52,141 nt of DNA from a virus: positions 1-52,141 of IMG/VR virus record IMGVR_UViG_3300050011_000039. One strand, 5' to 3'. Shown in pieces: positions 33,700 through 41,387 of this stretch. The notes under the pieces are model-generated. The model had not been told where the DNA came from and did not search any database. It saw only the letters and a program-made list of their open reading frames with translations. The translations under genes were made by a program, and so were the position numbers. The first letter of the stretch is position 1, and every line of letters starts with the position of its first letter.

Positions 33700-33895
33700 A
33701 CAAAAAGCCGATATCATTCAAAAGATGGAATGGTGCTTCGAGGCGATCAAGTATCTCAATGAGAACCTGGACGAAACGCACGATTTATATGAGCCGGTTA
33801 ATGATGCTTATTGGTTGGTGCAAATAGCTAAAAAGGAACTCCGTCTTTTGTTGGAGTCCCTTGAAGCCGAGCAATCTCCCCCAAATATGAGCTAA
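33683..33895 (+). CDS. Small helical protein, function unknown
   Basis: A 70-aa protein (MSNFSEQKADIIQKMEWCFE, then AIKYLNENLDETHDLYE) overlapping the primase stop by 17 bp. The ATG at 33683 has GGGGAGG about 9 bases upstream. Its last 68 bases are antisense to the 33828-34034 gene. Not recognised. Confidence 0.55.
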   Translation: MSNFSEQKADIIQKMEWCFEAIKYLNENLDETHDLYEPVNDAYWLVQIAKKELRLLLESLEAEQSPPNMS

Positions 33896-34034
33896 CGATG
33901 CAGCGCACATAAACCGAGTATTGCCCCATTGTGAGGCGAGACAGATCGGTAATGCGTAATTCGTCAAGGTATTCGCCTCCAACCTGCCCGGCTTTAGTTA
34001 TTGCCCATGCTTCGGTTTCCGTCATATCAACCAT
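33828..34034 (-). CDS. Antisense-strand small protein
   Basis: A 68-aa protein (MTETEAWAITKAGQVGGEYL, DELRITDLSRLTMGQYSVYV) resembling short phage proteins with a GEYLD/TDLA-L pattern whose role is unknown. AGGGT precedes the ATG. Its 3' end overlaps the plus-strand gene. It is a lone minus-strand gene inside the early module. Confidence 0.55.
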   Translation of the reverse strand: MVDMTETEAWAITKAGQVGGEYLDELRITDLSRLTMGQYSVYVRCIVSSYLGEIARLQGTPTKDGVPF

Positions 34035-34069
34035 TTTTTAACCCTATAACAGAAATGTGATAAATTGTC

Positions 34070-34099
34070 TTGACGCGCTCTTTTATACCGTGGTAACAT
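34070..34099 (+). promoter_or_regulatory. Candidate internal promoter of the recombination operon
   Basis: TTGACG (34070-34075), an 18-bp spacer and TAACAT form a plausible sigma70 promoter before the gene at 34158. The gap also carries a possible minus-strand promoter for the 68-aa gene. Confidence 0.45.
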
Positions 34100-34157
34100 C
34101 TCAATATCAAGTGATGGTTTTATTCCATCCAGCAAAACGAACGAAAAGGAACTGAAA

Positions 34158-34589
34158 ATGAGCAACCACGATACCGATTACCAAAAATTCACCGATGAGA
34201 TGCTCGAAACATCGCTCTCTCAGGTTGAAAAAGAACTCTCCGAACTCTCCAAACAGAAAAAACGCATTGTTGAGACTTTTGTCGCGCGCAAGCATGATGA
34301 ACTCGAAGCGTTGCTTGCCGCGAAGGACGAACCATACGGAACGGTTCACGTCGGCAACTTTGAAGTCGCGTACGGGAAAAAAGTTTCTTACGATCAAGAG
34401 AAGCTTGCCGTGATAGCAAAAGAAATCGCTGATGCTGGCGAGAAGGTTTCCGACTATATAAAAATTGAATATGATATTTCGGAAAGTAAGTTCAAAGCTT
34501 GGCCTGAACCCATCAAGGCTCAATTCATTCCTGCAAGGACAGTTGCAAGAGGGAATCCGACTGTAAAAGTTAAGGGAGAAAAGGAATGA
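34158..34589 (+). CDS. Recombination-operon protein, function unknown
   Basis: A 143-aa protein. The N-terminal half is a charged coiled coil (VEKELSELSKQKKRIVETF). The C-terminal half reads YGTVHVGNFEVAYGKKVSYD and ends in a beta region. Proteins of this shape often precede Sak4-like and ssDNA-binding genes in phage recombination operons, but their job is not known to me. Overlaps the next gene by 4 bp. Confidence 0.6.
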   Translation: MSNHDTDYQKFTDEMLETSLSQVEKELSELSKQKKRIVETFVARKHDELEALLAAKDEPYGTVHVGNFEVAYGKKVSYDQEKLAVIAKEIADAGEKVSDYIKIEYDISESKFKAWPEPIKAQFIPARTVARGNPTVKVKGEKE

Positions 34590-35230
34590 GCAAACTTATC
34601 CGTTTGGTAGATATAGAGGACGTAAATCTCAAAACCCTTTCAGTTGAGATTAAGGCATTGGCGGTTTCTGGAAAACAGATGACTTTATCTGTTTTTCGGC
34701 AACTTCCTAATGAGCCTATCCTTAATGATAACATTGATCTACGCGGCACAGCATGGGGGCATGTAAATTATTTTTGGAAGGAAAATGAGGGGGATTTACA
34801 TCTTGTCTGGCAAATTAACGACAAACTTTGTCGTTCTCCCATAAAGAAAAGGGAGATATATCAATATCAAGAGAAGTTGAGAGATTTATCCCGTGAACGA
34901 AAAGGTCTTGCTGATGCAATTAAAGATGTCAAGGAGCATCTTCCAAAGACCATAACAACATGGACGAACCATATTTGCAATGAAAGAGAACCAATAGACG
35001 ACGATAAAATTAACATGACTTTTTATAATGAGACCGCTTTTTGGATAAAAGAAAAAAGCCCTTATACATTCGGCTTTTTAAGAAAATTTATCGCAAGCGG
35101 GGAGGATAGATTGCTGGAAATGAAAAAAGAAATAGAGCAAGAACACGCTAGTTCTATTGATCGTCATAAGAAATACATGGCTCACTTCAATTCTTTTGCA
35201 CAGCTTCCGCAACTTTTTATCGCAATGTAA
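34586..35230 (+). CDS. Hypothetical protein in the recombination operon
   Basis: A 214-aa protein with a beta-rich N-terminal third (DVNLKTLSVEIKALAVSGKQ, LSVFRQLPNEP), a long charged helix (YQEKLRDLSRERKGLADAIK) and a mixed C-terminus. More AT-rich than its neighbours, which suggests later gain. ATGA overlap with the gene before. No family recognised. Confidence 0.55.
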   Translation: MSKLIRLVDIEDVNLKTLSVEIKALAVSGKQMTLSVFRQLPNEPILNDNIDLRGTAWGHVNYFWKENEGDLHLVWQINDKLCRSPIKKREIYQYQEKLRDLSRERKGLADAIKDVKEHLPKTITTWTNHICNEREPIDDDKINMTFYNETAFWIKEKSPYTFGFLRKFIASGEDRLLEMKKEIEQEHASSIDRHKKYMAHFNSFAQLPQLFIAM

Positions 35231-35254
35231 CGATCAACCAAGGAGTAAACTAAC

Positions 35255-36043
35255 ATGATCTCACTCGAAACCCTAAAAACCGGTGTATCAAAAGCACCAC
35301 CTCGTATCTTGCTTTATGGGGAAGAAAAAATCGGCAAGACGACCTTCGCCGCGAACGCACCTAACCCCGTGTTTCTCCGCACCGAGGACGGCGAAGGCAA
35401 GCTTGACCTGACCAGTTGGGACATCAAATCATTCGAGGACTTCCTTGATGCGATTGGTGTCTTAGCAACCCAAAAGCACGACTTCCAAACAGTTGTCATC
35501 GACACACTAGATTGGTTTGAGCCAATTGTTTGGAAACAGCTTATCAGGGATCGTCCGAAGAGCGAGAAGGGCGCAGTTATCGAAAACATTGATGACTATG
35601 GATTTGGCAAGGGATACGGATTTGCGATGGATTACTGGGTGCAAATCATTGATTGCCTCAACGCACTACGCAATGAGCGCAATATGATGGTTATCATGCT
35701 GGCTCACTCGCATATCAAATCCTATAGCCCGCCAGATGGCAGCAGCTATGACCGCTTTACCCTCAAGATGAACGAGAAAGCTTCAGAGAAGTTTATGGAG
35801 TTCTCGGATGCAATCTTTTTCGCCAAGAAAAAGATGTTTCTCGCTGATGACGAGGGCAAGAAGGGAGACAAGAACGCCAAGAAGAAGGCCGTAGGATCGT
35901 CGGACGGACGCGAGATCATGACAGAAAGCCTCCCAAGCTTCCGCGCTGGCAATCGCTATAATCTTCCGGCTTCCCTTCCGTTCGATGCGAATGTATGGAA
36001 TCTCATAAGCAAGGATATTCCTTATTTCGAGAAGTTTAAATAA
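35255..36043 (+). CDS. Sak4-like RecA-fold ATPase
   Basis: A 262-aa protein of the AAA_24 type: Walker A GEEKIGKT (22-29), Walker B TVVIDTLDW with Asp83, then VIMLAHSHIK and a regulatory loop. Such proteins (Sak4) act in phage single-strand annealing and homologous recombination together with an ssDNA-binding protein, which is encoded two genes downstream. AAGGAG precedes the start. Length is usual for the family. Confidence 0.85.
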   Translation: MISLETLKTGVSKAPPRILLYGEEKIGKTTFAANAPNPVFLRTEDGEGKLDLTSWDIKSFEDFLDAIGVLATQKHDFQTVVIDTLDWFEPIVWKQLIRDRPKSEKGAVIENIDDYGFGKGYGFAMDYWVQIIDCLNALRNERNMMVIMLAHSHIKSYSPPDGSSYDRFTLKMNEKASEKFMEFSDAIFFAKKKMFLADDEGKKGDKNAKKKAVGSSDGREIMTESLPSFRAGNRYNLPASLPFDANVWNLISKDIPYFEKFK

Positions 36044-36213
36044 TGGAAACCATCGATATCATTATTGAGGTGCTGGAAAAGTCAGTCAAAAAGAATGGCG
36101 AAATACAGCTAACCAATAGGCATTTGCTCAACATTCTTAAAATGGCGGTAGATGTTGAACAACAAAGATCAAAGGATAGGTGGATGGAATCATCTATCTT
36201 TTGTAACGACTAA
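36043..36213 (+). CDS. Small protein between recombinase and ssDNA-binding genes
   Basis: A 56-aa helical protein (IDIIIEVLEKSVKKNGEIQL, then TNRHLLNILKMAVDV). The ATG overlaps the recombinase stop (TAATG). Not recognised; its position suggests an accessory role in recombination or a filler gene. Confidence 0.5.
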   Translation: METIDIIIEVLEKSVKKNGEIQLTNRHLLNILKMAVDVEQQRSKDRWMESSIFCND

Positions 36214-36233
36214 CAACCAAAGGAGTAACTAAA

Positions 36234-36779
36234 ATGGCCGATCTATCATCCCTAAACATCCAAGCCCAGGACCACAGCGCACCCGAATACACGCTGTTGC
36301 CAAAAGGCTACTACAAGATCGTCGCGCTCAAGGAGGAACTGAAAGACACGAAGTCGGGCGGGAAGTACATTTCCATCGAGTTCGAGGCCATCGAATCCAA
36401 GCGCAAGCTATGGGAGGGCTACAACATCGTTAATGAGAACGCCACCACCGTTAAAATCGCCACAGAGCAGCTTGAAAGCTTCGCATGGGCTGTCGGGCTG
36501 ACGACGCTGCGAAACAGCGAAGAACTGCTGTTTAAGGAGGTTCAGGCATATGTTGATATTGATCCTGAATCCACAAAAAATGGAGTGACTTATAAAGCCA
36601 AGAACAAGGTTAAGGGCTATTACCCCGTAGCTTGGACGGTTGAGCAGATTGAGGCTCACCGTAAGAGCAAATCCAAGGATACCGGATCGGCAGGGGCTAG
36701 TGTTCCGCCCACTCCTGTCGTGGCGACACCCGCAGTTGGCGCTGCTGGTTCACCGTGGGCGCGGAAGGCTGCTACCTAG
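36234..36779 (+). CDS. DUF669-type single-strand DNA-binding protein
   Basis: A 181-aa protein. Residues 18-130 show the DUF669 pattern (LPKGYYKIVALKEELKDTKS, KYISIEFEAI, WEGYNIVNEN, then TYKAKNKVKGYYPV), which is an OB-like fold. It is followed by a flexible Pro/Ala-rich tail such as ssDNA-binding proteins use for partner contact. It pairs with the Sak4-like recombinase. AAGGAG before the start. Confidence 0.8.
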   Translation: MADLSSLNIQAQDHSAPEYTLLPKGYYKIVALKEELKDTKSGGKYISIEFEAIESKRKLWEGYNIVNENATTVKIATEQLESFAWAVGLTTLRNSEELLFKEVQAYVDIDPESTKNGVTYKAKNKVKGYYPVAWTVEQIEAHRKSKSKDTGSAGASVPPTPVVATPAVGAAGSPWARKAAT

Positions 36780-36787
36780 CAGAAGAA

Positions 36788-36842
36788 CCCCCTCGTTGTC
36801 TTTGAGTAGAGCGATGGCGAGGGGGATTCTTATACCATAAAA
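36788..36842 (+). terminator. Weak terminator or attenuator
   Basis: CCCCCTCG (36788-36795) pairs with CGAGGGGG (36828-36835), a 32-nt loop between, followed by ATTCTTAT rather than a full U-tract. Partial termination here would lower expression of the nuclease and helicase genes. Confidence 0.5.
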
Positions 36843-36858
36843 TGGGGATAATAACAAA

Positions 36859-37806
36859 ATGGTTGATTTAACCTCGCTTTTCGACGCAGATAAAACGCTT
36901 AAAGCTTGTGACGATGCGCTGGTTGAGCAATCGAAGAAAGAGCCGCCTCGGCCTTATTTGGGGGCTTCTTCGATTGGCGAGTCATGCAGTCGGAAGCTCT
37001 GGTATCGGTTTCGTTTCCTCAAAGAGACATTTGACGCCCCCACACTCAAGCGGTTCAGGGATGGGCATATCACCGAGAATACGGTTATTGAGCAAATTAA
37101 ACTTGTTCCCCACATAAAACTAGAAGGAGCCGGAAAAGAGCAGATCGAGATCGTCGATGTTGATGGGCATTTTGCCGGACACCTGGATGGAGAAATCGAA
37201 GGCTTAATCGAAGCCCCAAAAACGGTTCACGTTTTCGAGGCGAAGGCAGTTGGTGAGAAAAAGTTTAACGAGCTGAAAAAATATAAGCTAGAACTTGGCG
37301 AAAAGTTGGCATTAAGAAAATACAGTCCAGTTTATTACGCCCAGATCGTGCTTTATATGTTCAAGCGAAAGCGAGAAAGAGCGTTCCATGTTTTCGCCAC
37401 GCCAGGGGCGAGGGATTGGTTAAGCGTAAGAACAGAAGCGGATAACGGATTCGCTAAGAGCCTAATCGAAAAAGCCCGTCGCATAATTTATGCAAACGAT
37501 GCGCCCGAAGGCATCTCACGCGATCCTGCGTTCTTCGATTGCAAGTTTTGTGGGATGCACGATGTTTGTCACAACAAAAAGCTGCCGGAAAGGAATTGCA
37601 GAACGTGCGTACATTCGTCGCCCGTAGCGGATGGGAAATGGGAATGTAATTTCCATAAGAAAGAAATCAGTTATGAGGAACAACTCAAGGGATGCGCGAA
37701 TCATCTTTTCATACCCAGTTTCGTAGCTGGTGAGATTAAGGAGGTTTTGGGGAATACGATTACCTACAACATGAAGGATAAGAGCGTTTGGGTGGACGGG
37801 AAATAG
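36859..37806 (+). CDS. PD-(D/E)XK exonuclease (Cas4/RecB-like)
   Basis: A 315-aa nuclease. LGASSIGESCSRKLWYRFR (34-52) opens the fold, and the active site is GHLDGE with Asp110 and FEAKA with Glu127 and Lys129. The C-terminal third holds a Cys-rich region (CKFCGMHDVCH, then RNCRTCV and later single Cys) that probably binds zinc or an iron-sulphur cluster. With the Sak4-like and ssDNA-binding proteins it would make a complete phage recombination set, end resection being its part. Confidence 0.85.
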   Translation: MVDLTSLFDADKTLKACDDALVEQSKKEPPRPYLGASSIGESCSRKLWYRFRFLKETFDAPTLKRFRDGHITENTVIEQIKLVPHIKLEGAGKEQIEIVDVDGHFAGHLDGEIEGLIEAPKTVHVFEAKAVGEKKFNELKKYKLELGEKLALRKYSPVYYAQIVLYMFKRKRERAFHVFATPGARDWLSVRTEADNGFAKSLIEKARRIIYANDAPEGISRDPAFFDCKFCGMHDVCHNKKLPERNCRTCVHSSPVADGKWECNFHKKEISYEEQLKGCANHLFIPSFVAGEIKEVLGNTITYNMKDKSVWVDGK

Positions 37807-37854
37807 TTGGATTGACAGCCCTATATTTTTTAGTATAGTGTCTGTTAGTCCAAC
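37806..37854 (+). promoter_or_regulatory. Promoter of the HNH gene inside an inverted repeat
   Basis: TTGACA (37812-37817), 16 bp and TATAGT (37834-37839) form a strong promoter. GTTGGATTGACAG (37806-37818) and CTGTTAGTCCAAC (37842-37854) are inverted with 11 of 13 matches and flank it, so a dimeric regulator could cover it. Confidence 0.6.
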
Positions 37855-37869
37855 TACAGGAGTTTAATT

Positions 37870-38499
37870 ATGAATAAAAATCTTCGATCATTGCCTAAAA
37901 TGAAAAAAGGTAAAACGAAAGATAAAAAGAAAGTATGTTCAATAAAAGATTGTGGGCGACCAGCCATATGCCGATGGATGTGCGAGAAACATTATTCAAG
38001 AATGAAGAAACACGGGACACTGGATGTATCTCGACTTGTAATAGATGATGTTATGGAAAGCTTTTGGGCGCGAACCAATAAAAAGGGCAAAGACGATTGC
38101 TGGAACTGGACTGGTTCTACAAGGGGAAGCGATCCAAAAAGGCAGTATGCTAGACATTGGAATGGTTCTGCATCCGAAAATGGACACCGATTCTCATATA
38201 GAAAATTTGTTGGAGAAATCCCAAAAGGTTTATGTGTATGTCACCATTGCGACAATCCATTGTGCGTAAACCCGCATCATTTATTTATTGGTACGCATAA
38301 AGATAATATGGCTGATATGAAAAAAAAGGGTAGGGCTTATGATGGATATGGAGAAGATAGGCCAATATCAGTCCTGACAAACAAACAAGCTGATGAAATC
38401 AGAAAATCCAGTCTTACAAGGAAGCAATTAAGAGAAAAGTATCAAGTTTCAGACTCAACAATAGGCCGCGTTCTTCGCGGAGAAAGCTATGTTGATTAA
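37870..38499 (+). CDS. HNH endonuclease with N-terminal basic and C-terminal HTH-like parts
   Basis: A 209-aa protein. Residues 1-50 are basic with a Cys/His cluster ([18 protein letters not shown]). Residues 80-150 are HNH_3: [45 protein letters not shown]. The last 50 residues read [19 protein letters not shown], a DNA-binding helix-turn-helix of the NUMOD kind. It is a selfish homing-type nuclease with its own promoter, between exonuclease and helicase; its stop overlaps the helicase start. Confidence 0.9.
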   Translation: MNKNLRSLPKMKKGKTKDKKKVCSIKDCGRPAICRWMCEKHYSRMKKHGTLDVSRLVIDDVMESFWARTNKKGKDDCWNWTGSTRGSDPKRQYARHWNGSASENGHRFSYRKFVGEIPKGLCVCHHCDNPLCVNPHHLFIGTHKDNMADMKKKGRAYDGYGEDRPISVLTNKQADEIRKSSLTRKQLREKYQVSDSTIGRVLRGESYVD

Positions 38500-40166
38500 T
38501 GTCATATACTTTAAGACCCTACCAAGAAGCCGCCACACAAGCGACGCTTGACTACCTGATGACGAAATCAGGCAATCCAGTAATCTCTGCTGCGCCTGGC
38601 TCCGGTAAATCTATCCTCATTGCAGAATTATGCCGCCGCGCCATAGAAATCCATCCAGCGACAAACATTATTATTGCCGTGAGCGCGAAGGAATTGGTCA
38701 GACAGAATTATGAGAAGCTAAAGGCAATCTGGCCGGAAGGAGACACAGGAATCTATTCGGCTGGATTAAACAAAAAGCAGATTCGCAAGGTAACTTTTGT
38801 TTCCATACAATCGGTCTTTCGCAAAGCGTTCAAGTTCCCATCAACAGCAATTCTTATCTGTGATGAGTGCCATCACATTAACAAGCGTCAGGTTGGTATC
38901 TGGCACAAGTTCATCGGAGACTTGCGAATCGCCAATCCGGAGCTTCGTGTAGTTGGCTATTCTGGAACCCCGTTTCGTTTGACGCAGGGATTGATTACGG
39001 AAGGCGAAGGAACGCTTTTTGACGAAGTGGTTTATGACATAGACATTATTAGCCTGATTGATGCTGGTTGGTTGTCGCCCCTATTCAGTCACAGAACTGT
39101 TACGAAGCTAGATGTTTCTAAAGTGGGGAAAAGGAACGGAGATTATATCGAAAGCCAACTACAGGCTGCTGTGAACATCGACAGCATAACACAGAATTGT
39201 GTGACCGAGATTGTTGCACAAGGAGAAGATAGAAAATGCTGGCTGGCCTTCTGCTCCGGCATAGAACACGCTTTTGCTGTGCGTGATGCGATAAGGGCGC
39301 GAGGGTATAGTTGCGAGACAGTAACGGGCGAAACACCGCGAATTGAGCGCGACAAAATAATTGAGGATTATAAGAACGGTTTAATTCGTTGCGTCACCAA
39401 TAATGCAGTTATGATTACTGGCGTTGATATTCCCCAAATCGACTTAATAGCTTTCCTAAGACCAACTCAAAGCCCCATTATATGGACGCAAGGTCTTGGT
39501 CGTGGCTTACGTCTTGCTGATGGCAAGAAGGACTGCAAGGTACTCGACTTCCCCGATAATGGCTCTTTTTTTGGGCCGCTAGATAAGATCAGGGTAAAAG
39601 CAAAAGAAAGCAGCGGGTTGGGCGAAGCCCCTGTTAAAATGTGCGGGAATTGCATGAGCGTAGTACCAGCAAGCGCGAGAGAGTGCAAAGAATGTGGATA
39701 TGTATTCCCCATTGATACATCACTAAAAATATCTGACAAAGCATCCGGTTCAATTCTACTCTCCAACCAACTCGACATTCGCACCCTAACCGTTCGTTCC
39801 GTTCACTATTCGCGTCATCGCAAAGAAGGACGCCCCGACACGTTCAAGGCTACATATATCGTAAACGAGGAAATAAAAACCTTTCCAGAATGGACTTCTC
39901 CGGAATCCGATAAGCGATCACGCTTTGAGGCATGGTGGCGCAAACGCTCTAATCAGTTGCCGCCAAAGGACGTAACGGGTTGTTTAGAGTTGCAGAAAAC
40001 ATTGCGGAACCCAACGACGATAACGGTTAGGGCGAATGGGAAGTATCACGACATTTTAGGTTACACGTTTGAAGAAACTCCAAAATGTCACGAAGCGTTC
40101 GACAAACTTTTCCAAGGTGAGAAGCCGTGGTTAAATACCCCCCAAATTCCTTCTGTGCAGGACTAG
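38499..40166 (+). CDS. Superfamily-2 DEAD/DEAH-type helicase
   Basis: A 555-aa helicase: LRPYQ near the N-terminus, Walker A APGSGKS (32-38), DECH box (122-125), GYSGTP (motif III area), and motif VI QGLGRGLRL. Residues about 383-407 hold CGNC and CKEC pairs, a zinc ribbon. The C-terminal 140 residues are specific to phage members. It probably remodels DNA in replication or recombination. Its last 140 bases are antisense to the VRR-NUC gene, and its start follows the HNH gene by one-base overlap. Confidence 0.9.
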   Translation: MSYTLRPYQEAATQATLDYLMTKSGNPVISAAPGSGKSILIAELCRRAIEIHPATNIIIAVSAKELVRQNYEKLKAIWPEGDTGIYSAGLNKKQIRKVTFVSIQSVFRKAFKFPSTAILICDECHHINKRQVGIWHKFIGDLRIANPELRVVGYSGTPFRLTQGLITEGEGTLFDEVVYDIDIISLIDAGWLSPLFSHRTVTKLDVSKVGKRNGDYIESQLQAAVNIDSITQNCVTEIVAQGEDRKCWLAFCSGIEHAFAVRDAIRARGYSCETVTGETPRIERDKIIEDYKNGLIRCVTNNAVMITGVDIPQIDLIAFLRPTQSPIIWTQGLGRGLRLADGKKDCKVLDFPDNGSFFGPLDKIRVKAKESSGLGEAPVKMCGNCMSVVPASARECKECGYVFPIDTSLKISDKASGSILLSNQLDIRTLTVRSVHYSRHRKEGRPDTFKATYIVNEEIKTFPEWTSPESDKRSRFEAWWRKRSNQLPPKDVTGCLELQKTLRNPTTITVRANGKYHDILGYTFEETPKCHEAFDKLFQGEKPWLNTPQIPSVQD

Positions 40167-40473
40167 GGGAGCTACCAGCCTTCAACTCAATAAATGCCAC
40201 CCCACGATTGCGCCACAAGAGCATAATGTCATATACGCCCGACCGGACGCCCATAACCTTCAAATCAGCCCCTCCGCGTCTGCCAACCCTTGCAGAACCG
40301 CCAGGAATTGCGAGGCACTCAATTAACTCTACGGGATCAACAAGGCAATAGATGAATCTGAGAGCCTCGCATTGGAATGGCGTTTCATCATCCCAACGCG
40401 CATCCAACTCCTCATCCGTGTATTTCTTTATTACTTTGAGGGGCTCACGGCGGAAATGCGAAACCTTTTTCAC
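40027..40473 (-). CDS. VRR-NUC family nuclease
   Basis: A 148-aa protein with the compact VRR-NUC (PD-(D/E)XK) core at about 78-113: GVYDIMLLWRNRGVAFIELK holds the Asp and the ELK catalytic pair, then SPAQKEFGGYL. A helical end follows (HLGKVCRTLRDILEFLQ). Such phage nucleases are predicted to cut branched DNA. The GTG start overlaps the stop of the Arc-like gene. The 3' end overlaps the helicase coding sequence by 140 bp on the other strand. Confidence 0.8.
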   Translation of the reverse strand: MKKVSHFRREPLKVIKKYTDEELDARWDDETPFQCEALRFIYCLVDPVELIECLAIPGGSARVGRRGGADLKVMGVRSGVYDIMLLWRNRGVAFIELKAGSSPSPAQKEFGGYLTTASHLGKVCRTLRDILEFLQTCNLKCRDTSHSP

Positions 40474-40610
40474 TTTACTAACTTATTCAACATGATGCGA
40501 ATTTGCGACGCGAGTGTACGCCCGTTTTTCTCCGCAAGCGCCTCGATGAAATCATGCGTTTGTTTCGGTATCGCAATGTATAGCGACATGTGATTCTTCA
40601 AGCGTTTCAT
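40470..40610 (-). CDS. Arc-like ribbon-helix-helix repressor
   Basis: A 46-aa protein: MSLYIAIPKQTHDFIEALAE forms the strand and first helix, then KNGRTLASQIRIMLNKLVK the second, with the usual N-G/R turn. Arc-type proteins bind operators as dimers of dimers. The ATG at 40610 has GGAG six bases before; a longer frame is rejected. It is divergent from the GcrA-like gene, and the 66 bp between them contain a TATCA/TGATA inverted repeat. Confidence 0.8.
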   Translation of the reverse strand: MKRLKNHMSLYIAIPKQTHDFIEALAEKNGRTLASQIRIMLNKLVK

Positions 40611-40620
40611 TTTTTTCTCC

Positions 40621-40656
40621 CTTGCATTATCTTGTATCACATGTATGATAATTGTC
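40621..40656. promoter_or_regulatory. Divergent promoter with inverted repeat between Arc-like and GcrA-like genes
   Basis: Plus strand: TTGCAT (40621-40626), 16 bp, TATGAT (40643-40648). Minus strand: a TTGACA lies at the other end of the gap. TATCA, 6 bp, TGATA is an inverted repeat covering the plus -10, so an autoregulating repressor could control both directions. Confidence 0.5.
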
Positions 40657-40676
40657 AACCTAAGGAATGAATCAGT

Positions 40677-41180
40677 ATGCCACCTACCTCAAAATATCTC
40701 CACCTTCTACCCCGCATCCGAACCTTGGCAAAAACCATGACAGCCCAACAGCTTGCATTTGAATTTGGCACGACCAAAAACGCGATGATCGGCCTATGCC
40801 GACGCGAGAGCATACCGTTGACGGCGTTTGCCAATAGGGTGCATCCGCAGGGCGTGGCGGCTGTGAGGCATCGGCGCAAGAAGGCGCTGGCGAAGGTGGT
40901 GTTGCCAGTTAAGCCCAAGCCGATTGCCCTTCAACGTGGCATCATCCCCAATACGGATTCAAAACCTGTCCTCGAATCCAAAGTAAAGACCTCCTGCAAG
41001 CCAATAGCGTGGCCGCCAGCGCACGGAAAATGTGGCTACATTATCGGCGAAGCGCGAGAATTAACGTGCTGTGGGGATGATACGGGAGGGCGGTATTATT
41101 GTCCGGCTCACCATGCGGCTTGCTATGTGCCGACCGTTAGGAAGCCTACGGCGATGTACGATTGCTCTAGCAAGCAATAA
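40677..41180 (+). CDS. GcrA-like cell-cycle regulator
   Basis: A 167-aa protein. Residues 10-50 are an HTH (RTLAKTMTAQQLAFEFGTTK, then NAMIGLCRRESIPLT), as in the DNA-binding part of GcrA. A variable linker follows, then residues 108-152 match the C-terminal GcrA signature: IAWPPAHGKCGYIIGEARE, a Cys-Cys pair, GRYYCPAHHAACYVP. In Caulobacter GcrA works with sigma70 RNA polymerase and methylated GANTC sites. A phage copy could redirect host cell-cycle transcription or drive phage promoters. The sequence cannot say which. Confidence 0.8.
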   Translation: MPPTSKYLHLLPRIRTLAKTMTAQQLAFEFGTTKNAMIGLCRRESIPLTAFANRVHPQGVAAVRHRRKKALAKVVLPVKPKPIALQRGIIPNTDSKPVLESKVKTSCKPIAWPPAHGKCGYIIGEARELTCCGDDTGGRYYCPAHHAACYVPTVRKPTAMYDCSSKQ

Positions 41181-41187
41181 TATTGCT
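41173..41187. promoter_or_regulatory. 15-bp perfect palindrome before the second ribbon-helix-helix gene
   Basis: AGCAATAATATTGCT is symmetrical around one base. It covers the GcrA-like stop and lies about 20 bp before TAAAAT, the likely -10 for the gene at 41250. It is probably an operator. Confidence 0.5.
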
Positions 41188-41249
41188 AATTGCCGAATGA
41201 TATAAAATACCTGTTGCACAGTGTGAAACAGTTTGATAGGGTCAAAGTC

Positions 41250-41387
41250 ATGGAAACGAAAATCACCGCTGTAAGGATTCCCCAACCGCTTCTGACTCGG
41301 CTTATTGCCGACGCAGAAAAGCACAACAGGACACTTTCCGGTGAAATAATCGACCGCCTAACCCAATCCTTCAGGAGAGCAAAATGA
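41250..41387 (+). CDS. Second ribbon-helix-helix protein
   Basis: A 45-aa protein: METKITAVRIPQPLLTRLIA, then DAEKHNRTLSGEIIDRLTQ, the strand-helix-helix arrangement of Arc/CopG regulators. The start at 41250 is preferred; a longer frame from 41190 adds 20 residues without a ribosome site. It overlaps the next gene by 4 bp (ATGA). Confidence 0.75.
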   Translation: METKITAVRIPQPLLTRLIADAEKHNRTLSGEIIDRLTQSFRRAK

